Source: Bradysia coprophila
Taxonomy: Eukaryota; Arthropoda; Insecta; Diptera; Sciaridae
NCBI RefSeq assembly: GCF_014529535.1
Contig: NW_023503586.1
Span: 1-64,000, forward strand
Length of the DNA stretch: 64,000 bases
Direction: 5' to 3'
Part shown: positions 35,132 to 47,000 of the stretch, piece after piece
Numbering within the stretch: position 1 is the first letter of the stretch
Layout of the letters: the number at the start of each line of letters is the position of its first letter
The notes under the pieces: model-generated
What the model was told of the DNA's origin: nothing
The model's database searches: none
Seen by the model: the letters and a program-made list of their open reading frames with translations, nothing else
Translations under genes and position numbers: made by a program

Positions 35132-38089
35132 ATGGGTAAATTGGCTACAAATGAAGCTGCAAAGCAGAAAAACGTCGTTCAGGGATCGGCAATAAAGAAA
35201 CCTCGTGGAAACCGTACTGTTGGTAAAAACAATGCTTTGAACCGTTTGGCCTTCTCGCAGAGGTGGCTGGAAGACAACGACAAGGATCGTAAACCATTCA
35301 GTGATGAACTGTTCAGCAACGTATTTTCTAAGGAAAATATCGAGAAATTGGTTGATGTTGTCAAGAATGCCACAGAGACCGAGGTGAGCCAAAGTCGACG
35401 ACTCTTGCCGGATGACTACATCTACTCGCTACAAATAACCAGCCAGAGAGTACCCCATGTCCCGGTGCATTTGTCACGAATGTAAGTGTTGAACTGTTGT
35501 AAATGTCGGGTGAAAAAAAATCAATCAAAACAGGTGACGCCATAACCTAGAAAATACAAAATGGCGTATCAGAGTTCGACTCTTGTGGTGCAAACAAAAC
35601 AAACTAAATTAAACCTGTCGAAATAATGCCACAAAAATTTGTCTCTCGCTCAAACAAACATTTTCTTATGATAATGCCACAGCAATGAGTGGATGGTTAC
35701 TTTACCATTAGTTTGTTTTGCTTCAACAATTTGTCCACGTACATTTATAAGAATAGAACAAATCTTGGTTTAACCTGTTACAGACGGCAAGCATATATGA
35801 CCAGACCAGGTATTGTCGGGTCTATTACTTCCACCGATCGAAATCAAAGTATTTGTTATCGGTTGATTTCCAAATCATGTACTTCAGTTTCTTTAACATG
35901 CATTTTTCTACATAAAGGACCATATTACCCAGATCTTGTCATTATTTTTGTCGTCGTTATCGATAACAGATGACAGGTTAACAGTCTATAAACACTTAAG
36001 TCCTTGGCTAATTTCCTCAAGGCGTCAAGGCCAGAAGATACAAAACACTTGAGCGACCAAATTTGTCCGTTAAATCGCTATAGTTTAGTCCAACCAGGTA
36101 GTCTAATTTTTCATTGATATTTATAGTCTGTTGCCGCATTCCATCGAAACAACCGAGGCCGACGTTTGCTTGTTTGTCAGAGATCTGAAGCGTGGCCGAA
36201 AATTAGACTTTGAGCCCACAATCAAACACTACGAGCAACTATTGCGGTCAAAGAAGGTCACCCAGCCAATAACAATCATACCGGTACGTTAATCTCAACT
36301 GACATGACATAGACCCACTATTTACAACTTTCATTTTCTTCCAGGTCAATCAATTGTACAATGAATTCGCATCATTCGAATTGCGTCGTAAGCTCACATA
36401 CTTGTATGACAAGTTTTTGGTGGATAAAGCCGTTGCAGCCCATGTCAATGGTTTTCTCGGCAACAAAATTATGCTGAAAGGTCGATCAGCCATACCAATT
36501 GACATACAGAGCGAAAATCTTCCGGATGAAATTGAAACCAATTTGCGGAAAGTGTTCTACAAGCACATCAACAACGGAATCGTTCAAATGGTGCCAGATC
36601 GGTATGGAAAAATTGGATTTCTGTTAACAAATTGAAAGGAAATTATGTTTTCGGTTCACATTATAGGTAGACACAGTATGAGCAAAGAACAGATTGGTGA
36701 AAACATTATCGAATTACTGAAGCAATTGGGCACTCTACATCCGGGTGGATCAAACAACATTTACAAATTGCATTTGAAACCGAACGTTAACATTTCCGTG
36801 GCCGTTCCAATTTACATCAATACGGGTAAGTTTTTTTTCCCAATGAATGCTATAGAGTCTAGCTCTGATTGTTCGGTAGAAAAGTTTAGTCCTCACTGTT
36901 ACAAGTTTGAACACCAAATATCACAACGGGAAAGACTTCTGCCAACAGAATTTGGTCGGAAGTTTCCTTTCTTGTTCAGCAGTGGAAATGCTATTTCGTA
37001 GTAATTTGATTCGATTGATCATTGAATGGAAATATTTACATGCAAAACTTTCAGCAGGCTCAACAAGACACGGTTCATTGGGAGCCTAGTCATTGCGGTA
37101 TAAGCCCAAAAAACATCTGTCTACTGATAATCTCCTAATTTGATGTTGCTTCTCGAGCAGTAGCTCTCTGGCTTCAGTGCCTCTGACTGTATGGGCAAAA
37201 AGGGCAATTATCATTGGCGCCCACATATATTTAACGTCTGAGGCTAAAAATGTGGAACCCGAGTCCACAAAATAAGTTTTTTTGATTCGCCTTAACATTT
37301 ACATTTGATTCCCATTTAAAAATTGCTTTTGTCGTCAAAGGGCTTAAGACGGCACTGTTCTCAAGTCGGAATGGAATTCCTTACATTTGTTTGGGCAGTA
37401 CGGAAGTCTTATATCAAACAATTTGCTAAATTCACCGCAATAGTCTTGTCCGGTAATTTAATAGTAGTCATAGTGTTTTAGAGTTTTTTTTTGATTGCGT
37501 TGCAAGTGTGTGTACTTGATATAAATTAGTGATTGCGTTGAATAAATGCTACATAGTAAAAGCGAGAACTAACAGGCCGGAGGGAAGAGGAGCACGAAAT
37601 TGTGAGATTTTATCAGCTTGAAACATTCAATTGATCTGTGGCTCGTACAGTAACAATTTACCGATTTTCAAAATTTTATTGCAACATGAAGGCTGAATCG
37701 AGCTATTTGAAAATCTTCCTCGAACATTTGTTTCATTATTTAAAGTAGACCTTCAAGAGTATAGCAAGCGAAGCATACCGCGAACAATTAGGCGTCTTAC
37801 GGTTCAGTGCAAACAGACAGAAACAAAGTTCTTTATATTCCGCGATTAGTCGCTAGGATAAATTTTGAATTTCTTTATTTTAATTGTTTTCATTTTTTCT
37901 CGGACATAACTAGACAAGTGTGAACTCATCACTCCAGTCCGGACGGGACCGAAAGCCAAAAATTTCGCTGAAATCGGCAAACAAGCTAAAAAACATTTGA
38001 CGAACTTTAATATTAACACCAAGGGCTTGGTGGTGCCGAAAAAAGCGAAAATAGGAAAAAAAGCAAATAAAGCGAATAATTCAACTTAA
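35132..38089 (+). CDS. RSL1D1: Ribosomal L1 domain-containing protein 1 (nucleolar)
   Basis: Five exons (35132-35481, 36127-36283, 36345-36601, 36671-36825, 37914-38089) encode 364 residues in frame. A basic N-terminus is followed by the L1-fold domain. IETTEADVCLFVRDLKRGRK is the family's core strand-helix region. Next come NQLYNEFASFELRRKLTYLY and FLGNKIMLKGRSAIPI, then the second L1 subdomain ending in KLHLKPNVNISVAVPIYINT. The C-terminus is Lys-rich (KKAKIGKKANKANN), fitting a nucleolar protein. The family acts in ribosome biogenesis and, in vertebrates, in growth and senescence control (CSIG). The splice to exon 4 uses the second AG (after GTAG), because the first would give an immediate stop. 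The protein is shorter than vertebrate and higher-fly relatives. A possible polyadenylation signal AATAAA lies at 38376. Intron 4 is 1.1 kb and contains a MITE remnant at 37175-37191. Confidence 0.88.
37175..37191. repeat. Remnant end of the TA-flanked MITE family
   Basis: CAGTGCCTCTGACTGTA matches the right terminus of the copies at 7392 and 16521 including the TA, but no left half is recognisable nearby. It lies in intron 4 of the L1-domain gene. Confidence 0.55.
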
Positions 38090-38617
38090 TTCAGTTCATG
38101 AAATTACTAAAACAAAAGCATTTTTAAGAGAGTAAACGATGCAAATTGTGGTTCATTTCGGTCATTTAGAATTTGATTTTGTCGGTATTTCTAACGTTAA
38201 TAACTTCCGAGTACAAATAGTTTTTGTAACTACAGTCGAACTGTTGTTACCGTGCATACAACGATTGCAACTGTTCACTTTTCCTACGCAATGATTACGT
38301 TTTACATTCATGTCCACATATTTGCATCAACATAAACTTTAACATAACTTTGTTAAATATTTCGTTATTTTTGAAAATAAAAAACCAGAATTGAACCAAA
38401 TGTTTATTTTTTATTGTTTTTCTCTTTTCGCTTAAGCCGCAATAGAACGAAAAATTAATCGTTGAAGGGGGGAACAAACGAACTTGTTTTTTTTTATGCA
38501 TAGTTGGACCTTCGACCCTCAATAGCAAAAACTTCGAAAGTTTCCCAATCAAAATTTACCCATCAACCCGGCAATATTCCCATAACTAATTTCAGCTGTT
38601 CTCTTTCATTACCGTAG

Positions 38618-39512
38618 AAAAAGCTGAAAATTTGCGTCCGTCAAATGTCACCAAAACCGAAGCACCGGTTCCCGATGGTCTCACTAAAGTCAGAATTCAA
38701 GGCAAGTCAATAATTGGTGACAACATTGTGACTAGCGATGACGATACGGAAACGGTTGAAGCAAAACCAACCACTAAACCCGAAGTAGCTAAAGCCGCTG
38801 CTGCGCCCAATGCACCAAAAGTCGAAGATACTCAAATTCAGAATTTGATTTTGACCAATTTAAAGAAAATGGTCGGAAACGAGGCACCCGCTCTGCCCAA
38901 GAAACAAGTTAATCAATCTAATACCGGTACCGCTAATAAAGCGATTGCACGTCGTGCGAATCCGCCTCGTGCGCAAATGCGTAATGCTGGCAATAATATG
39001 AATCGACAACAGTCGATCGGTAATCGAAACGACGGTGGGAATAATCGCGGCAACATGGGATCTCTGAATCGCAGCTACAGCGGAAACGGTAACAGTATGC
39101 TGTCAGACTTTGGTTTGAATCGAAATATGTCATTCGGAAATGATCTGGGCAACAACATGCGAAACAGCATGGGTGGTGACCTGGGTGGCAATATGAGTTT
39201 CGGTGGAAATTTGCGCGGAAACTCAAATTATGACAATAATATGATGCGTGGAGGTTTATCGAACCCGTCCGATTTCAGTTCTGATTTTAGTAGCATAGGC
39301 ATGCGAAGATCGAGTATGATGGGTTGGGTTCAATGGGATCCAATGCGATGGGATCGAGCGGCAGAGGATTCGATAATAGTAGCGGAATGGGAATGTCTGG
39401 TTCGAGTTTCAACAGTGGAAGCATGTGGGGAAATAGTAACAATTCCAATGGAGGTGGTGGTAGTGGCGGCGGTTACAACAACTCGTGGAACGGAAATTCG
39501 AACCGTTTCTAG
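38618..39512 (+). CDS. Gly/Asn/Met/Ser-rich low-complexity protein, last exon, with frameshift
   Basis: After a pyrimidine-rich acceptor (AG at 38616-38617) an open frame reads KAENLRPSNVTKTEAPVP, LTKVRIQGKSIIGDNIV and VEDTQIQNLILTNLKKMVG. An Asn/Gly/Met/Arg-rich tail (GNNMNRQQ, NMSFGNDLG, NMMRGG) then resembles the disordered ends of RNA-binding proteins. Near 39320 the frame shifts by one base. Composition continues in another frame from 39324 (GSMGSNAMGSSGRGFDN…GNSNRF) to a TAG at 39510-39512, whereas the original frame turns non-Gly-rich. A one-base deletion in a G-run is the simplest reading. No ATG exon was found upstream. The exon is in phase 1, compatible with splicing from exon 4 of the L1-domain gene as an alternative last exon, but that match has a one-in-three chance. 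A variant ATTAAA signal is near 39696. I do not recognise the family. Confidence 0.5.
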
Positions 39513-39906
39513 TAATTTCCTTGACACACTCCTGATCATAAACAAAAAAAGTACTTTTAATTTATCAATGAAATTATCGCATTAGCTCGTAATTTGTATT
39601 ATTAGTTCAAGAACAAATCTGAACATTTAACCGATTCTTTTTGGTATTATTTTTTTTATAAAACGTAATGTAGAATCTAATGTACTTTGGTTCCATTAAA
39701 GATCTTTGACGATGCGATGCTCGTTTTTATTCAGAAAAAATGAACACAGAGGAAACCAAAAAGCAATCCACTTTTATATCCACATCACCAGAATCTGTTT
39801 TTATTAAATCTTAATTGGATTTTGGTCATTAAAATTGGAAAATACATATTAAAAACCTGAGAGGTGTTCAGAGTTTGAACTCTGGTACACATGAGAACAA
39901 TCGATT

Positions 39907-40646
39907 TTAATATGGTTCACAGTCACCATTCGATTGAGTTCTCCGGCATCCCGACGGGCATGGATATGTAGGATTATATTGCCACATAAAATACGGATTT
40001 GTTTCGTTGGTCAAAACATCCGGCAAATAAAAGGTTCTGGGCTGCATATGATCAGATTCCGAAAATATTTTATGCGAAGTGATTTGTATTTGGTCCCATC
40101 CCGCCTTGGTTAGTGTTCCGATTGACGTCCCAAAAATGTATTCCTTAAATCCAGCCCATCGAACTGCTGAGGCACACTTTAAATAGTATAAGATACGGTA
40201 AACCAATGTTTTTTATCATGTAGTTGCAATGCACCTACCATTGGACAACTTTCGGCATTAGTGTACAAACTCAATTGAGAAAATGCGTTCAGCGCCTCTT
40301 CCGGACTTAATCGATAGCGTCCATCCTTCGCTGTTAAAATGTCGGTACAGTTGTTGATAGCTACCATTTCACCGTGGGCACTCGGATTCCCAGTTGTAGA
40401 CATTTGATTCACACCGACGCAAACTTCGTCTCCTCGTGCGTTCGCTGTATGATTAACTATAACTGTGGCAAAAGCAGCGAAAGGACACGGCGAACCATGC
40501 TCTGCAAGCGCTCTATTGGCTACTCTCATCCAATAGAATCGTGTGCTTAATGGTATTGAGTCATGTGTTACGTTGATTTGTGTGATCGACGAGCATGCAT
40601 ATGTAGAATGAATAACAATTGCGACGATTAGAATCACAGGGAACAT
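39907..40646 (-). CDS. Secreted CMP/dCMP-type (cytidine/guanine deaminase-like) zinc deaminase
   Basis: Two exons (40646-40239 and 40176-39907, 62-bp intron) encode 225 residues. Residues 1-18 are a clear signal peptide, and N-glycosylation sequons follow (NVT at 25, NHT at 65), so the product should be secreted. The zinc site is complete: His91-Gly-Glu93 (the HAE-type motif with proton-shuttling Glu) and Cys134-Pro-Met-Cys137, the second Cys contributed across the intron. The C-terminal part has CASAVRWAGFKEYIFG and later NETNPYFMWQYNP with extra cysteines. It should hydrolyse an amino group from a cytosine-, guanine- or adenine-type substrate; the exact substrate cannot be read. The tail resembles small secreted deaminases that I associate mainly with fungi, so horizontal transfer is possible. 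The locus lies tail-to-tail with the low-complexity gene. Confidence 0.8.
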
Positions 40647-42011
40647 AATGGTGACCGATGCTGGTCTAACTCGTAAGTGAAAAGCTTCTAAATTAATGAG
40701 TTCTGTATCAAAATTTGTTAAATTACAAAATTTGTAATAATGTCTTGATCTGTGGCTGCATTTATGGAAGGTTTTACCTACCTTGAAAACAGTTGCTAGC
40801 GCTTCTCGACGTAAATGTTAGATTTAGTTTTTTATCAAGTAAAAGTTGTACAACAATTCGTGTCTTCGCTCGTATTAAAAATGAAATAGGAGATAACGAT
40901 TGAACTAAAAGAAGAGTGTTTTATCAAGTCCATTCCATTACTGTCTGCACTGTTCTAACAATCACATTTGTCATCTTACATCTCAACCACACTCACGTTA
41001 TACATGAAAAGATGGACTAAGCACAATTTGATAAAATATATGCCTAAATAGTAGGGGAGCAGGGGACTGTTCATGTTCTCATACGCACACCGCAGAAGAT
41101 GGTTCATAAGATAAGACCAGATTTATGTTAAATAAAGCTTTATCAGGGTTATACCTACCAACAAATCGTTTAGATTTATTATTGTAAACATAAATGTTAT
41201 TAATCACCATCAAAACCATCAGTTTCAGATGGATTAGCATTTTTTCAGCAGTTTATGAATTTTGAATGTTGTATTTACGTCGAGCAATAGACTACATTTG
41301 AAGCTATATCCATAAATGCGAAACATAATTTAATGAACAGTCCCCTTCAATAGCCTTCATTCGTATCGTTAACAATGTCGTCAACAAAATAACTATGTGG
41401 CAAAAAAGTGTTTGTATTTATTCGAATGAGATTTATTCAGTTCACAGACGCCAACACTTTTGTTTATTGGAAGTGTTATTATACCACACACAATGTGTGA
41501 ACCCGAAAATTCAGAAAGTTATCAAATGATCCGTACAAAAATGATCTACTGATGATCGCACTCAAATTTTAACAGGATGGTGGAATTCGGTCGGAACAAG
41601 GATAACAATCCGATGGATTTTTAGTTAAATTTAAAGAATTTGAGTTCGTAACGTGTCGAATGTGATTCAGTAAGATTCAAGTTCAATCATTCAATGCTAA
41701 GTTGGGACGGATTAACCCATGTTCGATTTTATACCGCACATGCACAGAGAGGACGCTTGAAAATATAACTCTGGGGAAAACAACGTGCTAGTAAACTATT
41801 CTGCAGAAAAATTTTCACTAAGACTTCAGTAAACTGAAGTTTTATAACTACAGAGATTCAAAGAAAAGTTGGAGGAGCGAGCGAAATTTTAATTAATACT
41901 TCAAAGTATTAATATTAATATTCAAAGAAAACTGATACTGAAGACTTGGTGAAAGTTATGATTTTTGCTGGAAAAGTGTGCACTTATTTTGTTTCTTTCC
42001 TTAAAATAGGT

Positions 42012-42203
42012 GCTGCAATTCAAGGCTGTATACTTTGGGGAGGTCACGCAGATGCAGATACGCGGGTTACACACCACGTTTCATACAAAAAATTCACCAC
42101 GCCGTACAAATTCAATTTTGGTGAATTTGTTTGTATGGAAAAGGTGTGTTCCCGCGTATATAATAAAATGGCAATCTCCCCAAACTATTGCCTTGCTGCA
42201 ATT
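42012..42203. mobile_element. MITE-like element related to 59853-59983
   Basis: The left end CAAGGCTGTATACTTTGGGG faces CCCCAAACTATTGCCTTG at the right. The internal words AGGTCACGCAGATGCAGATA and GTTACACACCAC are almost identical to 59853-59983, so both belong to one family. Confidence 0.65.
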
Positions 42204-42326
42204 TAGTAAGGTTTTGAGAGTATGCTAATGCTAAACTTGTTGGGACACGTATCTAACAACATTTGTAATCTGTTAAAAGCACTCGGCAGGTTGACTTGAC
42301 TAAACTGCTTGGTTTTTTGCTCCTAT

Positions 42327-42787
42327 TAGAGATGAGTGGGCCGCAGCCCATGCCTACCCAAACCCATGGGCATGGGCGTAATGGGCTTCGGAGATCGTGG
42401 GCATAGGCCAGGAGTGGGCATTTTTAAAAAACTTGGGCGCCCAAACTACGATTTGTTATCGTCATCCCATCAATTCATAAGAAATATTTTTCGATAATTA
42501 GTGTAATATCGGAATTTTTTTGGATCCTGGAATTAAATTTTGTTTGAAACGGTCGTCATTAACATGGGAGTCACTAGCAGAATGTCTTTATACAAACTTA
42601 TTACCCATACAAGACACATTTAACACTAACTAAATCAGCGATTCTTGTAGACAAAGTTTTGTGGGCTGGGCTAGTGCCCATGGGCATTTTACTTGTGGGC
42701 ATTGGTCTGGGCATTGGGCTTATTTTTTCAAATTATGGGCATAGTGGGCATGTGGGCACAAAAATTTGCTATGCCCACTCATCTCTA
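42327..42787. mobile_element. hAT-type MITE with intact 8-bp target duplication
   Basis: The element starts TAGAGATGAGTGGGC and ends GCCCACTCATCTCTA (15-bp perfect inverted termini) and is flanked by GCTCCTAT at 42319-42326 and again at 42788-42795. An 8-bp duplication and TAGAGATG-like ends fit the hAT superfamily. The 461-bp body has no transposase and is full of GGGCA/TGCCC words (CATGGGCATGGGC, GTGGGCATTGG), possibly binding-site repeats. Confidence 0.9.
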
Positions 42788-44084
42788 GCTCCTATCCAGT
42801 AGTGAAGGGGGCGTTCAAAAATATGATTCAATTTTATTGACATCTCCACCCCTGTCAAATGTTTCCTTCTTTCCTTGAATAATACTGGTCATATGCTTGT
42901 TGTATGTAACATTAACAGGTTAAATAGCTGAAAGGAAAAAGTGTAACCATACAGGGTCTAATCTCAATACTGCTTTGATGGTCATATAATATCGAATTGT
43001 TCCAAGACTCGAATCGGGTAAAATGAGAACTGGGCAAATACTTCGACCAAACTTTTTACTTTCCCACACCGCTGTCGATGTTGTACGTCAACATTGTTTA
43101 ATAAAATGCAAAATTTATCAAAATTTGCAAACAACATAAATATATTTCGGTAAAATGTCAACAATTTTTCAATTTTCAGCACTTGTGCAAAAGCTTCTTC
43201 AATTTTGTTTGATTAAAAAAAAAATCATAAAAATTATCTGTGGCCCGATCGGCTATTTCATTTTTTTTAATTTCCAGAAGAAAAAGTAAATTAGATTGCA
43301 AATTCTCAAAAATAATTATTCTCGTTCATTGATTGCTTCATCGTAAATCTCATTTATTTAAATAAAAATGTTTAAAAATACTAAATTTATCCTTAAAAAA
43401 TATGACTGACTTATCTGTGATATACCACGTGAAAATACACTGTACATCATGTGATCAAAATAAATTGCATCGGAAAACACAATTACAACCTTAAATTAAT
43501 TTATGTTTTAAATTCAACAATTTTCATTGCCGGCTCGTCGTTCGAACTTACAATGACTCTCAGAAGAGCAATAAACGTACCAAGCTAGCCTACGTATAGA
43601 ACGACGTGTTTGATTTTTACACCGCAAGGCATTTAAATGATCATGGAAGACAATCATGCCCAGAGCGGAAAAGGTCAACGTATACGTGTCCTGATGTATC
43701 GTCTATCACTGCTTCTATCGATACCCTTGGAGAATGATTTGATTATATTCGACCTGACGGAATACGTCTGTTTGCTACACGAAGGGTTCCATTTTGCACT
43801 TTCCATAGATTTGGTTAGAAACGTTATTCGATGTTAAAATTAACTTAAACTGCAGACTGGTGTAAGCTTATTATTACAAAATTACATCATCCAATTTATT
43901 TACCTAAACACTTTCTCTCGTAATTCTAATTTAAAATCACAAAATTTGTATTTCCATTCTTTTCTCTAATGCATAAAACTTAAAAACAACAATTCTCTTT
44001 CTGCTTTCATTTAGATAATTAACATAAGTCGATGTGTGTAGGATAATAAAAAATTGAGATAAAAAATTGATTATAAATGAGAAT

Positions 44085-47000
44085 TTAATCGATAGCACGG
44101 TGATTTAAAGTCGCACTCGAGCCGGGTATATTATTGTCTACTGGTGATTCGGCTGGCGCATTCAAATTGTTTATGCCCAGATTGTTTTCCTTGACTTCCG
44201 GTTCTTCTTGCGTTATATTGAGCGTATCGTTCATTCGATGGTAATGTTGTTTAAATGAGCTGGCTGGTCGTGAATAGTCTAAATGATCGTATTCATCTAA
44301 AGTAACAAAGAGATAGAAATGTCCTTTTTCAGTTGACGGTATGCACAGAGTCTGCATTGCAGATCAATCATTTTTTTTTAGTGAAATAGATAATTTGTTG
44401 AGTAATTTTACAAACCTCAAAGGATTTACATATTTCCTTTTCCATTTACTACAGCGGGGGCATTAAAGGGGAAAGTAAATTTATTTCAAAGGTTTTAAGG
44501 AAAGAGTCAAAAGATGCTTCAAAAATAACTTATAGACGTGCAAAAGCTCTCTAAAGAGACATATCATGATACGAAATTAAAAGATTAGAAGTGCGGTCAC
44601 TACAACGTATCTACCTATTCATTTACAAATTTTGTTATTGTCACCCACCTGGATCCTTATATGCTTCCTTTTGCACAATCTCGTCATACACGTGCTCTCC
44701 ATTATTTTCGTCGATGAATTGATAAACATTTGGATTTGTCATATCAGCATTGTAGTTCTTTTGGCTAGTGTCTGTGTTAAAATTGACTGAGTATGTACCA
44801 GCTGTGAATAACAAAATATTTGTATTAAATCGTCCCAACTGAATCCCGCACAAAATCGACGTTACCTCTACTGCTAGCATTCGAGTCCGTATCACTGAAT
44901 CCCAGCTTATACCTTTCCAAATTCGTCGGCTTGCTCGGCCTTAAATTATTTAACAATTGTGTATTGTCGGTATTGCTAGTCGTCTGGAAGGCATAAACTG
45001 GATTATCAAAGTGGTGGCGATCTGGTTGCGTTTGTGGATTTGCATGGAATTCCACATCGGCCACCCTGGTTTTCAAATCGCGAATCCTCCGGCGGTAATA
45101 CATTAGAACGAATATTATCACTCCGACGAGCAACAACGAGACCGTCACTCCCCATGCTACACCCGCAGAATTACTTTCTTCCTTCACTTGTTCTTGAGCG
45201 TCATGTTTCAGTTTACTACAATCTTCGCCTGTGAATCCTTGCCGACATATGCAACCGTGCGCAGCATGACAAACAAATTTATCGGATTTGCAAGCACATT
45301 CACCGAGACAATGTTGACCGTAGTATCCCTCTGGACATACTGTGGAAAAAATTATTCGTTTAATCTTTTGTGAGAAACAACTTTGAAGGAATAACGAACC
45401 GTCTTCACAATTCGTTCCCATAAATCCAGCAAAGCATACGCAATGGCCGTCATTCTTCCTACATTTAGCACTATTTTTACATCGACACGTTTGACTGCAA
45501 CTGTTTGAGAATGGGATTCAGTTAAGTAATTCTATTTAGCAGTAAAGAAAGTCAATAAAAGAAAGGACGACAATTTTACGTACCTCTGGCCGTAATATCC
45601 GTCAGGACACGGAACATTGCCTACAAAGAAGCTATTAGTATAGAACCTCTTTATCAATTTATGATAACAACTCACATGAAGATCCCGTCCAACCGGGCGC
45701 ACATTGACACTGTCCAGTAATATGACTGCATTCTGCACCGTGTTCACACATGCATTTTAAACTGCAATGTGGACCATACGTTCCAGTCGGGCATGGATGT
45801 TCACAGGTTAAGCCAATATAGCCGGGACGACACACATATTCACCGGTCACATGGTTGCAAGATTTATTTCCGTACACGACATTTGGACACTTTTCTTTGC
45901 ATCCATGTCCGTAGTATCCTTCTGCACATGGTTCACCACACGTGTCTCCTATCCAACCGCGACTGCATATACATTTACCGGTTTTTGGATCGCATGATGA
46001 ATTATTGAGGCAGAGGCACTCCTTTTCACAGTTCTCTCCGTATAAGCCCGGCGGGCATTGGGTCTCACAGTTGACACCTACAATGATAAAACAATATTCA
46101 TGACCTGATTCCTGCATCTGCATGTACAAAATTGATATGTTGAAGACAAGTTATGTAATGTTACGAACAAAACAATTATCGTGAAAATGAGGGATCCTTC
46201 TGTTACTTTAAGTGATCGATTGTGCAAATCGCTTGTCGTGTTCGAGAAAATGGTGTGAATTGTGATCCAATATCCTATTTACCTGTTCCATTTTCTTTGA
46301 AAGCAAGAAGCGAATAATATTTTCTTTATAAAAGTTACTTTACGATAGCAATAATGGCAATAATTGTACAGAAATGTTTGCTAAACTCACCTCCCCATGG
46401 TGCTTTACAAACACAACTGCCATCGGCTCCATCGCAATAAATTGCATTATCAAAATCACATTCGCACTTTTGCGAACAATTATAGCCAAACATTCCGAAT
46501 TGACATTTTGTGTCACAAGTTTCACCGACCCAGCCCGGACTACAAGTGCATGTACCGTCTTGTGCATTGCATGCTCCTGTATTTTGACAATTGCATATTT
46601 GCTTACAATCTTTGCCGAAATGTTTTTCGTCACATGGACGGTCACACTTATGTCCCATCCAGCCAGCGGTGCAGAAACACTGACCCGTCTCGGTGCTGCA
46701 CTTAGCACCATTTAAGCAATCACACGTTTGTGCACAGTCTTGACCATACGTACCGTCCTCGCACGTTTCTTCGCAATTCGATCCCTTGAAGCCCGGAGAA
46801 CATGAACATGATCCTAATTATTGAAAATATAATTTAAGTTCCCTAAGTTCTTGTTTGTGAATAGTATCTGATCTGAATGTACCATTAGTGGGCGAGCATT
46901 GAGCACCGTTCTTACAGTCACAAGGTATTTGGCAATTTTTGCCGTACGTTAGAAAAGGACAAGGTCGATCACAAATACTGCTACTCCATCCCGCTTTACA

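Larger units (their letters stand above)
40647..44084. other. Intergenic region between the deaminase and draper
   Basis: No supported gene. The 66-aa frame at 43637-43837 has no recognised domain or splice partner. The region holds two MITE-like elements (42012-42203 and 42327-42787); the frames at 41946-42228 fall in the first. Confidence 0.45.

Noticed and set aside
43637-43837. 66-aa open frame between the deaminase and draper
   Set aside because: No recognised domain, no splice partners, and short enough to arise by chance.
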